From contig CAIKYE010000260.1 in assembly GCA_903831585.1 (NCBI GenBank), positions 1-15,911 of the forward strand: DNA of 15,911 nt, written 5' to 3'. Positions within the stretch are counted from its first letter, which is position 1. Every line of letters starts with the position of its first letter. Of this stretch, positions 1 to 6,952 are shown piece after piece. The notes under the pieces were generated by a model. The model saw only the letters and a list, made by a program, of their open reading frames with translations. It was not told the DNA's origin and made no database searches. A program made the translations under genes and the position numbers. Origin of the DNA: an uncultured Micrococcales bacterium. GTDB lineage: Bacteria > Actinomycetota > Actinomycetes > Actinomycetales > Microbacteriaceae.

Positions 1-2169
1 ATTTAGCAACTGGTTGCGCAGACGGATGTTTGCGAATGTTCCGCGAATCATGATCTCGTGGTTGCCTCTGCGCGAACCATAGGAATTAAAGTCGACGCGG
101 GATATGCCACGCTCGCTCAGATATTTTCCAGCTGGGCTATCGGCCTTGATCGAGCCGGCTGGGCTGATGTGGTCGGTTGTGACACTGTCGCCGAGCTTGG
201 CGAGCACACGAGCCGAGTGAATATCGGTGACAGGCGACGGCTCCTTTTTCATGCCGTCGAAATAGGGAGCCTTTCGAACGTAGGTGGATTTTTCATCCCA
301 GTCGAATGTTGCACCCTTAGGAGTTGGTAGTGATTTCCAACGCGCGTCACCGTCGAATACGCCCGCGTACTGCGAGGTGAACATTTCACTGTTTATTGAG
401 CTATCGATTGTTGACTGAACTTCTTCGGGCGTCGGCCAAATGTCTCTAAGAAAAACATCTGTTCCAGTCGAATCCTGACCAAGTGGCTCGGTTTCGAAAT
501 CGAAGTCCATGGTGCCCGCAAGCGCGTATGCAATCACCAGCGGCGGTGAAGCCAAATAGTTCATTTTTACGTCCGGGTTGATGCGTCCCTCGAAGTTTCT
601 GTTTCCTGATAGCACCGCCGTAACAGCAAGATCGTTCGCGTTGATTGCAGCTGAAATCTGATCTTCTAACGGTCCCGAGTTACCGATGCAGGTGGTGCAT
701 CCGTAACCGACCAGATTAAAACCGAGAGCATCGAGCGACTTAGTTAGCCCAGCTTTTGCGTAATACTCGGTGACGACCTTCGAACCTGGCGCTAGAGAGG
801 TTTTAACCCAAGGCTTAGATCTCAGCCCCTTCTCGACGGCTTTTTTAGCCAGCAAACCGGCAGCCAGCATCACCGACGGGTTGGAAGTGTTTGTGCAAGA
901 GGTGATTGAAGCGATAGTCACGTGCCCGTGATCAATCGTGAAGTTCTCACCCTTGACCTCAGCCGCATTTGATTTCTGAGGAGAGTAAGCAGCAAGTGCC
1001 TTTTCGAACTGAGCTTTTGACTCGCTAAGCACCACACGGTCTTGAGGGCGTTTTGGCCCAGCAATAGAAGGAACTACGGTCGAGAGATCGAGTTCGAGGT
1101 ATTCACTAAAGATGGGCTCGACAGTCGGGTCATGCCACAGACCCTGAGTCTTGGCGTAGGCCTCGACCAGCTCAATCTGTTCTTCGGGCCGTCCGGTGAT
1201 TCTTAGGTAATCCAGTGTGACGTCGTCAATCGGAAAAATTGCCACTGTAGAACCAAACTCCGGACTCATGTTTCCGATGGTTGCACGGTTCGCAAGTGGA
1301 ACTGAGGTAACACCTTCACCATAAAACTCGACAAACTTTCCAACAACTCCATGCTTGCGCAGCATTTCGGTAATGGTCAGAACAACATCTGTTGCGGTAG
1401 CCCCAACGGGGATTGATCCACTGAGTTTGAAACCGACAACCTTAGGAATCAACATTGAGACGGGTTGTCCGAGCATGGCCGCCTCGGCTTCGATGCCGCC
1501 GACACCCCAACCCAGAACTCCAAGACCGTTGACCATGGTCGTATGTGAGTCGGTGCCGACACAACTATCTGGATAAGCTTGCAACTCCCCCGAGACCTCG
1601 CGGGTCATTACCGTGCGAGCAAGAAATTCAATGTTGACCTGATGCACAATTCCGGTGCCAGGCGGAACGACTTTGAAGTCATCAAAAGCTGTTTGACCCC
1701 ATCTCAAAAACTGGTAGCGCTCGCCGTTGCGGGCATATTCAAATTCAACGTTCTTCTCGAATGCGTCGGCAGAGCCGGCGACGTCAATAACAACTGAGTG
1801 ATCGATGACCATTTCTGCAGGCGCGAGTGGGTTGATCTTCTTTGGATCTCCACCAAGTTCAGCAACGGCCTCGCGCATTGTGGCTAGATCAACCACACAG
1901 GGAACACCGGTGAAGTCCTGCATGATGACTCGCGCAGGAGTGAACTGAATTTCAGTGTCTGGTTCGGCGCTTGGATTCCAGCTTGCTAGGGCACGGATGT
2001 GCTCTGATGTTATGTTCGCGCCGTCTTCGGTTCTCAAGAGGTTCTCGAGCAAAATCTTGAGGCTGTATGGCAAGCGGGCGGCGTCTACGGAGTCAAGACG
2101 AAAAATCTTGTAGGTCTTATCTCGGACCTTGAGCACAGCAGCAGATCCAAAACTGTTTACCTTTGACAT
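1..2169 (-). CDS. acnA: Aconitate hydratase (aconitase A), C-terminus cut by the window edge
   Basis: Aconitase isomerises citrate and isocitrate in the TCA cycle, in the cytoplasm, using a [4Fe-4S] cluster. Reading the minus strand from ATG 2167-2169 gives 723 codons with no stop before the edge; family members are about 890-940 residues, so roughly the last fifth (most of the swivelling domain 4) is missing. The cluster ligands are visible: Cys425 in [14 protein letters not shown], and Cys491 and Cys494 in [11 protein letters not shown]. Other family blocks include [22 protein letters not shown] and [15 protein letters not shown]. The start begins MSKVNSFGS and is preceded by a good ribosome site (GAGGA, about 6 nt upstream). 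It lies 43 bp downstream of the DUF3159 gene on the same strand with no hairpin between them, so co-transcription with dut-DUF3710-DUF3159 is plausible. The family assignment is very secure. Confidence 0.96.
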   Translation of the reverse strand, partial: MSKVNSFGSAAVLKVRDKTYKIFRLDSVDAARLPYSLKILLENLLRTEDGANITSEHIRALASWNPSAEPDTEIQFTPARVIMQDFTGVPCVVDLATMREAVAELGGDPKKINPLAPAEMVIDHSVVIDVAGSADAFEKNVEFEYARNGERYQFLRWGQTAFDDFKVVPPGTGIVHQVNIEFLARTVMTREVSGELQAYPDSCVGTDSHTTMVNGLGVLGWGVGGIEAEAAMLGQPVSMLIPKVVGFKLSGSIPVGATATDVVLTITEMLRKHGVVGKFVEFYGEGVTSVPLANRATIGNMSPEFGSTVAIFPIDDVTLDYLRITGRPEEQIELVEAYAKTQGLWHDPTVEPIFSEYLELDLSTVVPSIAGPKRPQDRVVLSESKAQFEKALAAYSPQKSNAAEVKGENFTIDHGHVTIASITSCTNTSNPSVMLAAGLLAKKAVEKGLRSKPWVKTSLAPGSKVVTEYYAKAGLTKSLDALGFNLVGYGCTTCIGNSGPLEDQISAAINANDLAVTAVLSGNRNFEGRINPDVKMNYLASPPLVIAYALAGTMDFDFETEPLGQDSTGTDVFLRDIWPTPEEVQSTIDSSINSEMFTSQYAGVFDGDARWKSLPTPKGATFDWDEKSTYVRKAPYFDGMKKEPSPVTDIHSARVLAKLGDSVTTDHISPAGSIKADSPAGKYLSERGISRVDFNSYGSRRGNHEIMIRGTFANIRLRNQLLN

Positions 2170-2212
2170 CTAATCCTCAATCAATAGCCCAATTGCCTAG
2201 ATAAAAATACCA

Positions 2213-2890
2213 TTAGGAGCGACTTTGAATGACCCCTCGAAGCATGAGCCAAGTCACCCAGAGGCCAGCCGCGTAGAGCGGCAGGCCCATAACTAGTCGA
2301 GCGGTAGCCAGGGCACCGAGATTATCCGCCAGATATAGAGGCCACTGCACAAGCAACCTGGCCGAGAAGATTGCCACCCATAGCAAAGTCGCAGCCGTGA
2401 AAACTCTCATTTGATACTTGTCTTTTCGCCAAGCGGTCTTATCTGAGAGCAAAAAGCCGGCTACGACACCGATCAGAGGCCATCTGACGATGACTGAAAT
2501 CGCAAGAGGTACCAAGTAAATCAAGTTGGTAGCGAACCCTGTCAAAAAGTAATCGCGCCCACTTCCACCGTCTCTAAAGGCCAAAAAGGACGCGATGCCG
2601 ATTCCTATCAAGCCACCAATGGCTTGAGAGAGGGGTTTGCGCCTAAAGATTCTTAAGAGGATGAAACCAACCGAGACCGCTGCGGAGATTCCGATCGCTA
2701 GGTACACCATTTGACTGATTGCGAAAATCACGACGAAAAGCAAACCTGGAACTATTGACTCGACTATGCCCTGAACGCCGCCCATTGATACCAACAGCGA
2801 CTTTCGATCGAACTCATGTTTGCCATCGACTTTTCTGATGCCGAGTGCTTTGGCAGCCGCATTAGAGTCGTCGGGAGTTTCTGCTTTCAA
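2213..2890 (-). CDS. DUF3159 family integral membrane protein
   Basis: This 225-residue protein matches the actinobacterial DUF3159 family, whose function is unknown. About 40 soluble N-terminal residues precede the family-like SLLVSMGGVQGIVESIVPGLLF segment. Roughly six hydrophobic segments follow, with charged loops (RRKPLSQ, FRDGGSGRDYF, SDKTAWRKDKYQMR). The start codon is TTG at 2888-2890, overlapping the stop of the DUF3710 gene in a TTGA arrangement. A GAAGG motif about 7 nt upstream, inside the end of the DUF3710 gene, supports that start and translational coupling. The dut-DUF3710-DUF3159 order is conserved in Actinobacteria, though an OB-fold gene often sits between the last two; here it is absent. 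The family call is from remembered sequence patterns; no function is claimed. Confidence 0.85.
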   Translation of the reverse strand: MKAETPDDSNAAAKALGIRKVDGKHEFDRKSLLVSMGGVQGIVESIVPGLLFVVIFAISQMVYLAIGISAAVSVGFILLRIFRRKPLSQAIGGLIGIGIASFLAFRDGGSGRDYFLTGFATNLIYLVPLAISVIVRWPLIGVVAGFLLSDKTAWRKDKYQMRVFTAATLLWVAIFSARLLVQWPLYLADNLGALATARLVMGLPLYAAGLWVTWLMLRGVIQSRS

Positions 2891-3471
2891 GACTGAGCCT
2901 TCATTCCAGGCGGTAATACTGAACCGACCGGAACCGTGAGGGGCAAAGCTTCACCAGGAGGCATAGGCGTATCTCCCCTGTGCACGACGACAGTTCTAAA
3001 CAAATCGCTAATCTCTGCAGATGCCTTCGGATCGGTTAGCGCAGCTCCACTTATGGTTCCCCTCAGACACCATCTTGGGCCGTCAAAACCGATAAATCTA
3101 GCCATGCGATGTCCGGCAGCCCTGCCGGTGTCGTCTACCAATGGCAATTTGGCTACCAGCTCTGCCCCGAGAGCGCCGTAGCCCTCTTCGACGTCGCCAC
3201 CCTGTGACTTAATGTTCTGCGCAACTGCGGTGCGGATGTCTTGCCAGAGACCCTCATTCCTGGGTGCGGCAAAAGCCATGAGTTGAAGTTTTGAGTTGGC
3301 GAACTCCAGTGTGACAGCGATAACTCGGTTCGTGCCATCTTCGACTTCTACGCTCATGCCCAAATCTGTGATCGGCTCTATTCGCAAAGAGCCAAAATCG
3401 ACGTAAGGCCTAACCTCTGCCACTAGAGCGCTGTCAAAGGGGCCATATTGTGCCGTGAGGTCCGAATTCAT
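2887..3471 (-). CDS. DUF3710 domain protein
   Basis: This is a 194-residue soluble protein of the actinobacterial DUF3710 family, function unknown. Family-like features are the GPFDSALV N-terminal segment, YVDFGSLRIEPI, the central LQLMAFAAPRNEGLW block, and the RMARFIGFDGPRWCLRGTISGAA block, ending in a Pro-rich tail (PMPPGEALPLTVP). There is no signal peptide or membrane segment. The ATG at 3469-3471 overlaps the dut stop codon as ATGA, and a GGGAG stretch just upstream can serve as ribosome site, so it is probably translationally coupled to dut. It sits between dut and DUF3159, its usual company in this phylum. An association with nucleotide metabolism is only suggested by the neighbourhood. 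Confidence 0.88.
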   Translation of the reverse strand: MNSDLTAQYGPFDSALVAEVRPYVDFGSLRIEPITDLGMSVEVEDGTNRVIAVTLEFANSKLQLMAFAAPRNEGLWQDIRTAVAQNIKSQGGDVEEGYGALGAELVAKLPLVDDTGRAAGHRMARFIGFDGPRWCLRGTISGAALTDPKASAEISDLFRTVVVHRGDTPMPPGEALPLTVPVGSVLPPGMKAQS

Positions 3472-3902
3472 TTGACTCCCGAAGAACCGAAGCCGTTTTC
3501 GCCACGCTCAGAGCCCGGCAGAGTTTCTACTTCAATGAACTTCGCCTGCTCAACCTTTTGGAACAGAATTTGGGCAATCCGATCCCCTGCAGAAATCTTG
3601 AATGCCTCCGAGGTGTCTGTGTTCAGAAGCGTCACCCGAATCTCACCGCGGTAGCCAGCATCAACAGTTCCGGGGCTGTTTAGCACCATGACACCATGGT
3701 TAGCGGCGAGACCACTGCGTGAATGAACCAAACCAACGTAGCCGTCGGGAATTGCAACGCTCATACCGGTGGAAATTGTGCAACGCTGCTGCGGCTCGAT
3801 TGTTGCATCGTGCGAGCTTCTGAGGTCACAGCCTGCATCGCCTGGTTTGGCGTAGACCGGCACTCCTAATGAGCTCATGATTAAAATTGGAAGCTGGTTC
3901 AT
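3468..3902 (-). CDS. dut: dUTP diphosphatase (dUTPase)
   Basis: It hydrolyses dUTP to dUMP and pyrophosphate, keeping uracil out of DNA and supplying dUMP for thymidylate synthesis. From the 144-residue start used here, all five motifs of the trimeric dUTPase are visible in order: PGDAGCDL (motif 1), HSRSGLAANHG (motif 2), NSPGTVDAGYRGEI (motif 3, with catalytic Asp and uracil-stacking Tyr), GDRIAQILFQ (motif 4) and ERGENGFGSSG (motif 5). Motif 5 has Glu-Asn where Gly-Gly/Asp-Gly is common, a mild variant. Starts at ATG 3927-3929 or TTG 3933-3935 would add 9 or 11 residues. I prefer ATG 3900-3902 because it gives the usual distance to motif 1 and leaves room for a TAGACT -10 box upstream. First gene of the dut-DUF3710-DUF3159(-acnA) run. 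Confidence 0.95.
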   Translation of the reverse strand: MNQLPILIMSSLGVPVYAKPGDAGCDLRSSHDATIEPQQRCTISTGMSVAIPDGYVGLVHSRSGLAANHGVMVLNSPGTVDAGYRGEIRVTLLNTDTSEAFKISAGDRIAQILFQKVEQAKFIEVETLPGSERGENGFGSSGVK

Positions 3903-3915
3903 AAGACTTTGAGCG

Positions 3916-3922
3916 TAGTCTA
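3916..3922. promoter_or_regulatory. Candidate bidirectional promoter with overlapping -10 boxes (dut / DUF3093)
   Basis: The 7 bases TAGTCTA contain TAGTCT on the plus strand (3916-3921) and TAGACT on the minus strand (3922-3917). Both fit the actinobacterial -10 pattern TAnnnT. On the plus strand the final T is exactly 7 bases before the A of the DUF3093 ATG (3928), which is the geometry of a leaderless transcript; indeed no Shine-Dalgarno sequence precedes that ATG. On the minus strand transcription would begin near 3910, just upstream of the dut ATG at 3902. The -35 regions are weak (CTGGTT at 3894-3899 for the plus strand). This is a pattern-based inference. Confidence 0.4.
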
Positions 3923-3927
3923 AGTTC

Positions 3928-4377
3928 ATGGGCAAAGATCAGAGCGAAAAGCCGATTTTTCAAGAATGGCAGCTTCCGAGCAGTGTTTCATTCATTCCCC
4001 ACACACTAGTTTTTCCAAGCATTTGGCTTGTTCTAGCTCCGATTAACGCCGAGCTGGGACTCTTTCTGGGCGTCTCGTTGACGATTCTGTCCATCGCGAT
4101 TCGCTTGGCAACCTCAAAGCGAATCAGGGTGACCGCAACGGTTCTCGAGGTGGGTGCAGCTTCAATTCCTAGAATCCATTTGGGCAGCGCAGAGGTTGTT
4201 ATCGAGTCAGAACAATTCAGCGAAAAGGGTCCAAAACTGAAGGCTAGGGCCTTTTTGGCGCTCAAGGGGCTTCGTGGTCTGGTGAAGGTGATCAACACGG
4301 ACTCCGAGGATCCGACGCCCTATTTGCTTATTTCGACACGAAGGCCTGAAGAGTTAAAGCAAGCTCTATCGAGCTAG
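3928..4377 (+). CDS. DUF3093 family membrane protein
   Basis: This 149-residue protein belongs to the actinobacterial DUF3093 family, function unknown. A short polar N-terminus (to about residue 15) leads to two adjacent hydrophobic segments, roughly residues 20-38 and 42-60, then a soluble domain ending in the family-typical DPTPYLLISTRRPEELKQAL. It lies next to dut, as is usual in Actinobacteria. Its ATG shares the bases CATG with an alternative dut ATG on the other strand, and its TAG overlaps the TAG of DUF4193 on the other strand (bases CTAG, 4374-4377), so both ends are locked to neighbours. There is no ribosome site, and a leaderless transcript from the TAGTCT box is likely. Topology suggests an inner-membrane anchor with a cytoplasmic domain, which is inference. 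Confidence 0.87.
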   Translation: MGKDQSEKPIFQEWQLPSSVSFIPHTLVFPSIWLVLAPINAELGLFLGVSLTILSIAIRLATSKRIRVTATVLEVGAASIPRIHLGSAEVVIESEQFSEKGPKLKARAFLALKGLRGLVKVINTDSEDPTPYLLISTRRPEELKQALSS

Positions 4378-4661
4378 ACGCACTCTAGGCAAACGGCGCC
4401 GTACTTGCCCTTTTTCTTAGAAAGCATCGATTTGTGCTTCACAATAAAGCATTCCGAACAGGTGAACTCGTCGGTCTGCGGCGGAACCACCATGACATTT
4501 AGCGCCTCATCAATGAGATTTTCACGATCGTGGTCTTCATCAATGCTGACTTCCTCGGCATCAAGCGACCCGGCAGATGTTGGAGCTGAACGCTCTTTTA
4601 GCGCATCAAGCGACTCGGCGTCATCGTCGGTCTTCTTCGGTGCGTCATAATCTGCGGCCAT
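4374..4661 (-). CDS. DUF4193 family zinc-ribbon protein
   Basis: This 95-residue protein starts MAADYDAPKKTDDD, a near-diagnostic opening for the actinobacterial DUF4193 family (function unknown). A middle acidic stretch (residues 13-55) is followed by a C-terminal zinc ribbon with Cys68-x2-Cys71 and Cys91-x2-Cys94, in FTCSECFIVKHKS and CLECV. I chose the ATG at 4659-4661, not a start 17 codons further upstream, because it matches the family opening and has a strong ribosome site (GAAGGG, 6 nt upstream). In many Actinobacteria it lies between dut and sepH, as here. It is divergent from sepH across a 163-bp gap. The fold suggests nucleic-acid or protein binding, but no role is established to my knowledge. 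Confidence 0.9.
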   Translation of the reverse strand: MAADYDAPKKTDDDAESLDALKERSAPTSAGSLDAEEVSIDEDHDRENLIDEALNVMVVPPQTDEFTCSECFIVKHKSMLSKKKGKYGAVCLECV

Positions 4662-4684
4662 CACAAACCCTTCATGTAGTAAGC

Positions 4685-4699
4685 GTGCACAGTTTGCAC
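4685..4699. repeat. Inverted repeat GTGCA-N5-TGCAC
   Basis: A perfect 5-bp inverted repeat lies in the 163-bp gap (4662-4824) between the divergent DUF4193 and sepH genes. It sits about 24 bases upstream of the DUF4193 ATG, close to where its promoter or 5' leader should be. It could be an operator or chance. Confidence 0.3.
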
Positions 4700-4732
4700 C
4701 GAAAAGGGTCAAAATGCAAACATTTCATAACC

Positions 4733-4745
4733 TGGCGTTTCGCCA
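4733..4745. repeat. Short perfect hairpin TGGCG-TTT-CGCCA
   Basis: A 5-bp GC-rich stem with a 3-base loop lies mid-gap between DUF4193 and sepH. It directly follows a possible plus-strand -10 box (TAACCT, 4728-4733), so it could lie at the start of a sepH leader. There is no T-run after it on either strand, so it is not a standard terminator. Confidence 0.3.
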
Positions 4746-4761
4746 TACAGCGCGCCACTCG

Positions 4762-4779
4762 CTAGGTGAAATGACCTAG
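4762..4779. repeat. Inverted repeat CTAGGT-N6-ACCTAG upstream of sepH
   Basis: A perfect 6-bp inverted repeat with a 6-base centre (GAAATG) is centred about 54 bases upstream of the sepH start. Its 12-bp centre-to-centre spacing is roughly one helical turn, as expected for a dimeric regulator, and it could also fold as an RNA hairpin in a sepH leader. No known binding consensus is recognised. Confidence 0.4.
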
Positions 4780-4824
4780 AAAATCGAAGGCTAGTGGCAA
4801 ACTCTTTGCAGAAGGAGCGCTTGA

Positions 4825-5808
4825 ATGACTGAACTAAGACTGATTGGGCACGATGGCGACTACGTGCTCCTGGAATCGCTTTCCGGTGAAAAGCATCGTT
4901 TGCTAATTGATGACTCTCTGCGAGCGGCTATAAGAAGATCAGGCCCAACATCATCGACGCCAATCCAGATGAGCCCACGTGAGATTCAGAGCGAGATTCG
5001 CTCTGGAAAATCTGTCGAAGAACTTATCTCTCGTTCCGGTGATCCGCGTCAGTACGTTGAGAAGTTTGCGGGCCCGGTGCTTGATGAACTCTCACATGTC
5101 ATATCCAGCGCTTTAAGTGTTCGCATTTCTATAGCCGGAGATCGGCACACCGACATCAGCCACATAGAGTTTGGCGACATTATTTCAGGCAGACTCGAGG
5201 CAAGCGGGGTCGAAGACTTTGAATGGTCTGCTCGAAGAGACGAGCAGCAGGTTTGGCTGGTATCGGCAAACTATTTGATCAATGGAGAATCTAAAAAGGC
5301 CACTTGGTCTTATGACGCAAAGCGAATGTTGCTAGCGCCAGAGAACGAAAGTGCAATCAGACTCTCAACCCAAAACTCTTTGGCAGAGCAAAACTATGCC
5401 AAGCTTGCCGTTGCAGCAGAGCCAAAGCCTGAGGAGCACCAGCCAGGCATCACCCAATCATTGGCAGACACGCAACTGGTCGAAACCGTGATTCCGATTG
5501 GCCGAGCAAGCGAACTAATTGAAGAGGCCCAAGAGGAACAGGCCGAACCACCAACCGATTTGCTTGAAGCTCTTAAGAAGAAGCGTGCGGAAAGAAGTGC
5601 GCGAGACGCGGAATTGGTTGAGCCAGAAACAAATACACAAACACTCGAAATAGTTAGTGATTTGCCGGCGAACTACGAAATCGGTGAAGAGCCGCAGGTC
5701 GAGCCAGAGGAAATCGAGCCGAACCCTTCACCGGTTAGGCGCTCAGGAAGACCGAGCATTCCGAGCTTTGACGAGATTGTTCAAGGAACCAAAAGCGAAG
5801 AGGAATAG
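4825..5808 (+). CDS. sepH: SepH, actinobacterial FtsZ-stimulating septation protein (DUF3071)
   Basis: SepH is an actinobacterial cell-division protein that binds FtsZ and promotes filament assembly and bundling (shown in Streptomyces and Mycobacterium). The 327-residue product opens with MTELRLIGHDGDYVLLES and has the DUF3071 domain to about residue 165. A helix-turn-helix-like segment is seen around residues 49-90 (MSPREIQSEIRSGKSVEELI, then FAGPVLDEL). After that comes a low-complexity, Glu/Pro-rich linker and the conserved C-terminal element RRSGRPSIPSFDEIVQGTK. The start has an excellent ribosome site (GAAGGAG, 4811-4817). The last 28 bases overlap the end of the convergent phosphatase-like gene. 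It sits upstream of topoisomerase IV genes as in other Actinobacteria. The assignment rests on the domain pattern and synteny. Confidence 0.93.
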   Translation: MTELRLIGHDGDYVLLESLSGEKHRLLIDDSLRAAIRRSGPTSSTPIQMSPREIQSEIRSGKSVEELISRSGDPRQYVEKFAGPVLDELSHVISSALSVRISIAGDRHTDISHIEFGDIISGRLEASGVEDFEWSARRDEQQVWLVSANYLINGESKKATWSYDAKRMLLAPENESAIRLSTQNSLAEQNYAKLAVAAEPKPEEHQPGITQSLADTQLVETVIPIGRASELIEEAQEEQAEPPTDLLEALKKKRAERSARDAELVEPETNTQTLEIVSDLPANYEIGEEPQVEPEEIEPNPSPVRRSGRPSIPSFDEIVQGTKSEEE

Positions 5809-6911
5809 TCACCAAAGCGAATAATCGGGACTTTAGTTTCGACCTCGTCTATAGACCCGTGGTGCCCAACCATCAGCAAACTACTTGGCTTAGCAAAATC
5901 TCTGTGAAAGAGGGCAAAGGACCCTCGGGCAATCACTACGAGATCTGGCATTAGGTCATCTTCTTCAAGCAAATTCGTTGACCAGTAACCAAATTCGACT
6001 AATTCTCGAGGTTCTGCGACAAATGCCCTGTCAGATAAAAACTCAGTCAGTTGAACTTTGATCTCTTGCAACTGATCGGATTCAGACAGATAGAGGAAGG
6101 GAGACCTGGGGTCACCGCTGACATTGCTGAGGCTATTCTTTGCCGCTGGGCAGTCATCGAGAAAAATGTGGTCACTGGCACTAACATCGACAATTCCATG
6201 ATCGGCTGTAACAAGCAATCCGACTCCTGGCTTAAGTTTGGCAACGGTTAGTTGAATTGCGCGATCGAATTGCGCGAGCAAGTCCTTCCAATTTGAGCTG
6301 CCAACCCCAGATCGATGTGCCTCGCGATCGAGTTCCGGAGCATAAACGTATACAAGTGAGCCGGGTTCTTCAGTAGCAAGAGACCTAGCTATCTCGAGTC
6401 GATCCTCAATCTCTTGAGCGTAATGATGAACAGCGCCATGCATTGTGGCCCTGGTAAAACCAGATTCCTCGTAATCTTCGAGAGTGACCGCGTGCACTCT
6501 CACAGTGGAACGAGCGCTTATCGGCTCGATCTTCAAGTAGTCGAGAATAGAGAACCTGTCTAATCCAGAGAGCAGGTTGATCTGCTGATTCGAAGATCGA
6601 TTGAAAATTGAATATCCAAATAGCCCATGCCCAGAAACATCGGTGCCCGAAGCAAAACTCGCAAGACTAGAAACGGTTGTACTGGGAAACCCGCAGTGAG
6701 CGAAATCCGCCTCGCCTAAATTCTTTTGAAGAAAGCCGGATGACGGACGCAAGTTTTCGTAACCCAATCCGTCGACCATCAGCACGATTGCGCTCGTAAC
6801 TTCGGTCAATTGCAGTGCGTTGTCTTGACCCAAAATTGACGCCTCGGCACTCTGAAACACATCTTGAAGGTTCCAGACCGTGTGCCTTTTCGCAGGTAGC
6901 ATCGATGTCAT
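5781..6911 (-). CDS. Alkaline phosphatase superfamily / nucleotide pyrophosphatase-like hydrolase
   Basis: About 376 residues of the type I phosphodiesterase/nucleotide pyrophosphatase branch of the alkaline phosphatase superfamily, which uses two metal ions and a Thr or Ser nucleophile. Visible motifs: IVLMVDGLGYEN (metal Asp near residue 47), GFPSTTVSSLASFASG (nucleophile Thr near residues 78-79), YAPELDREAHRSG (Asp and His ligands), LLVTADHGIVDV (Asp-His) and VGHHGSID near the C-terminus. There is no signal peptide or membrane segment, so it is probably cytoplasmic; the substrate is unknown. Start choice is uncertain: TTG 6935, GTG 6929, ATG 6911 and ATG 6902 are in frame and none has a clear ribosome site. 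I chose ATG 6911 (MTSMLPAKRH), resembling relatives that open around a MLPA segment. It neighbours sepH and parC, as in related Actinobacteria. Confidence 0.85.
   Translation of the reverse strand: MTSMLPAKRHTVWNLQDVFQSAEASILGQDNALQLTEVTSAIVLMVDGLGYENLRPSSGFLQKNLGEADFAHCGFPSTTVSSLASFASGTDVSGHGLFGYSIFNRSSNQQINLLSGLDRFSILDYLKIEPISARSTVRVHAVTLEDYEESGFTRATMHGAVHHYAQEIEDRLEIARSLATEEPGSLVYVYAPELDREAHRSGVGSSNWKDLLAQFDRAIQLTVAKLKPGVGLLVTADHGIVDVSASDHIFLDDCPAAKNSLSNVSGDPRSPFLYLSESDQLQEIKVQLTEFLSDRAFVAEPRELVEFGYWSTNLLEEDDLMPDLVVIARGSFALFHRDFAKPSSLLMVGHHGSIDEVETKVPIIRFGDYSSSLLVP
6897..6902 (+). promoter_or_regulatory. Candidate -10 box (TAGCAT) for parC
   Basis: TAGCAT fits the actinobacterial TAnnnT -10 pattern, and the same hexamer is found upstream of parE. 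Transcription would start near 6909, giving a leader of about 44 nt before the parC ATG at 6953. No good -35 hexamer is at the right distance. The box lies inside the start of the divergent phosphatase-like gene. Confidence 0.25.
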
Positions 6912-6952
6912 TAGACCAAAGTCTGCCACAGGCAAGACCGAGCAAAGAAGAT

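Noticed and set aside
58..330. A 90-codon plus-strand frame at the left edge
   Set aside because: It lies opposite the conserved C-terminal part of aconitase, with no independent support.
3960..4298. A 112-codon minus-strand frame inside the DUF3093 gene
   Set aside because: It is fully contained in a better supported gene, shows no domain, and lacks start signals.
6921..6938. GTCTGCC-ACA-GGC(A)AGAC hairpin between the divergent phosphatase and parC starts
   Set aside because: It has a one-base bulge and lies in possible coding sequence of the phosphatase gene if the longer TTG start is used; no T-run and no known consensus, so chance is likely.
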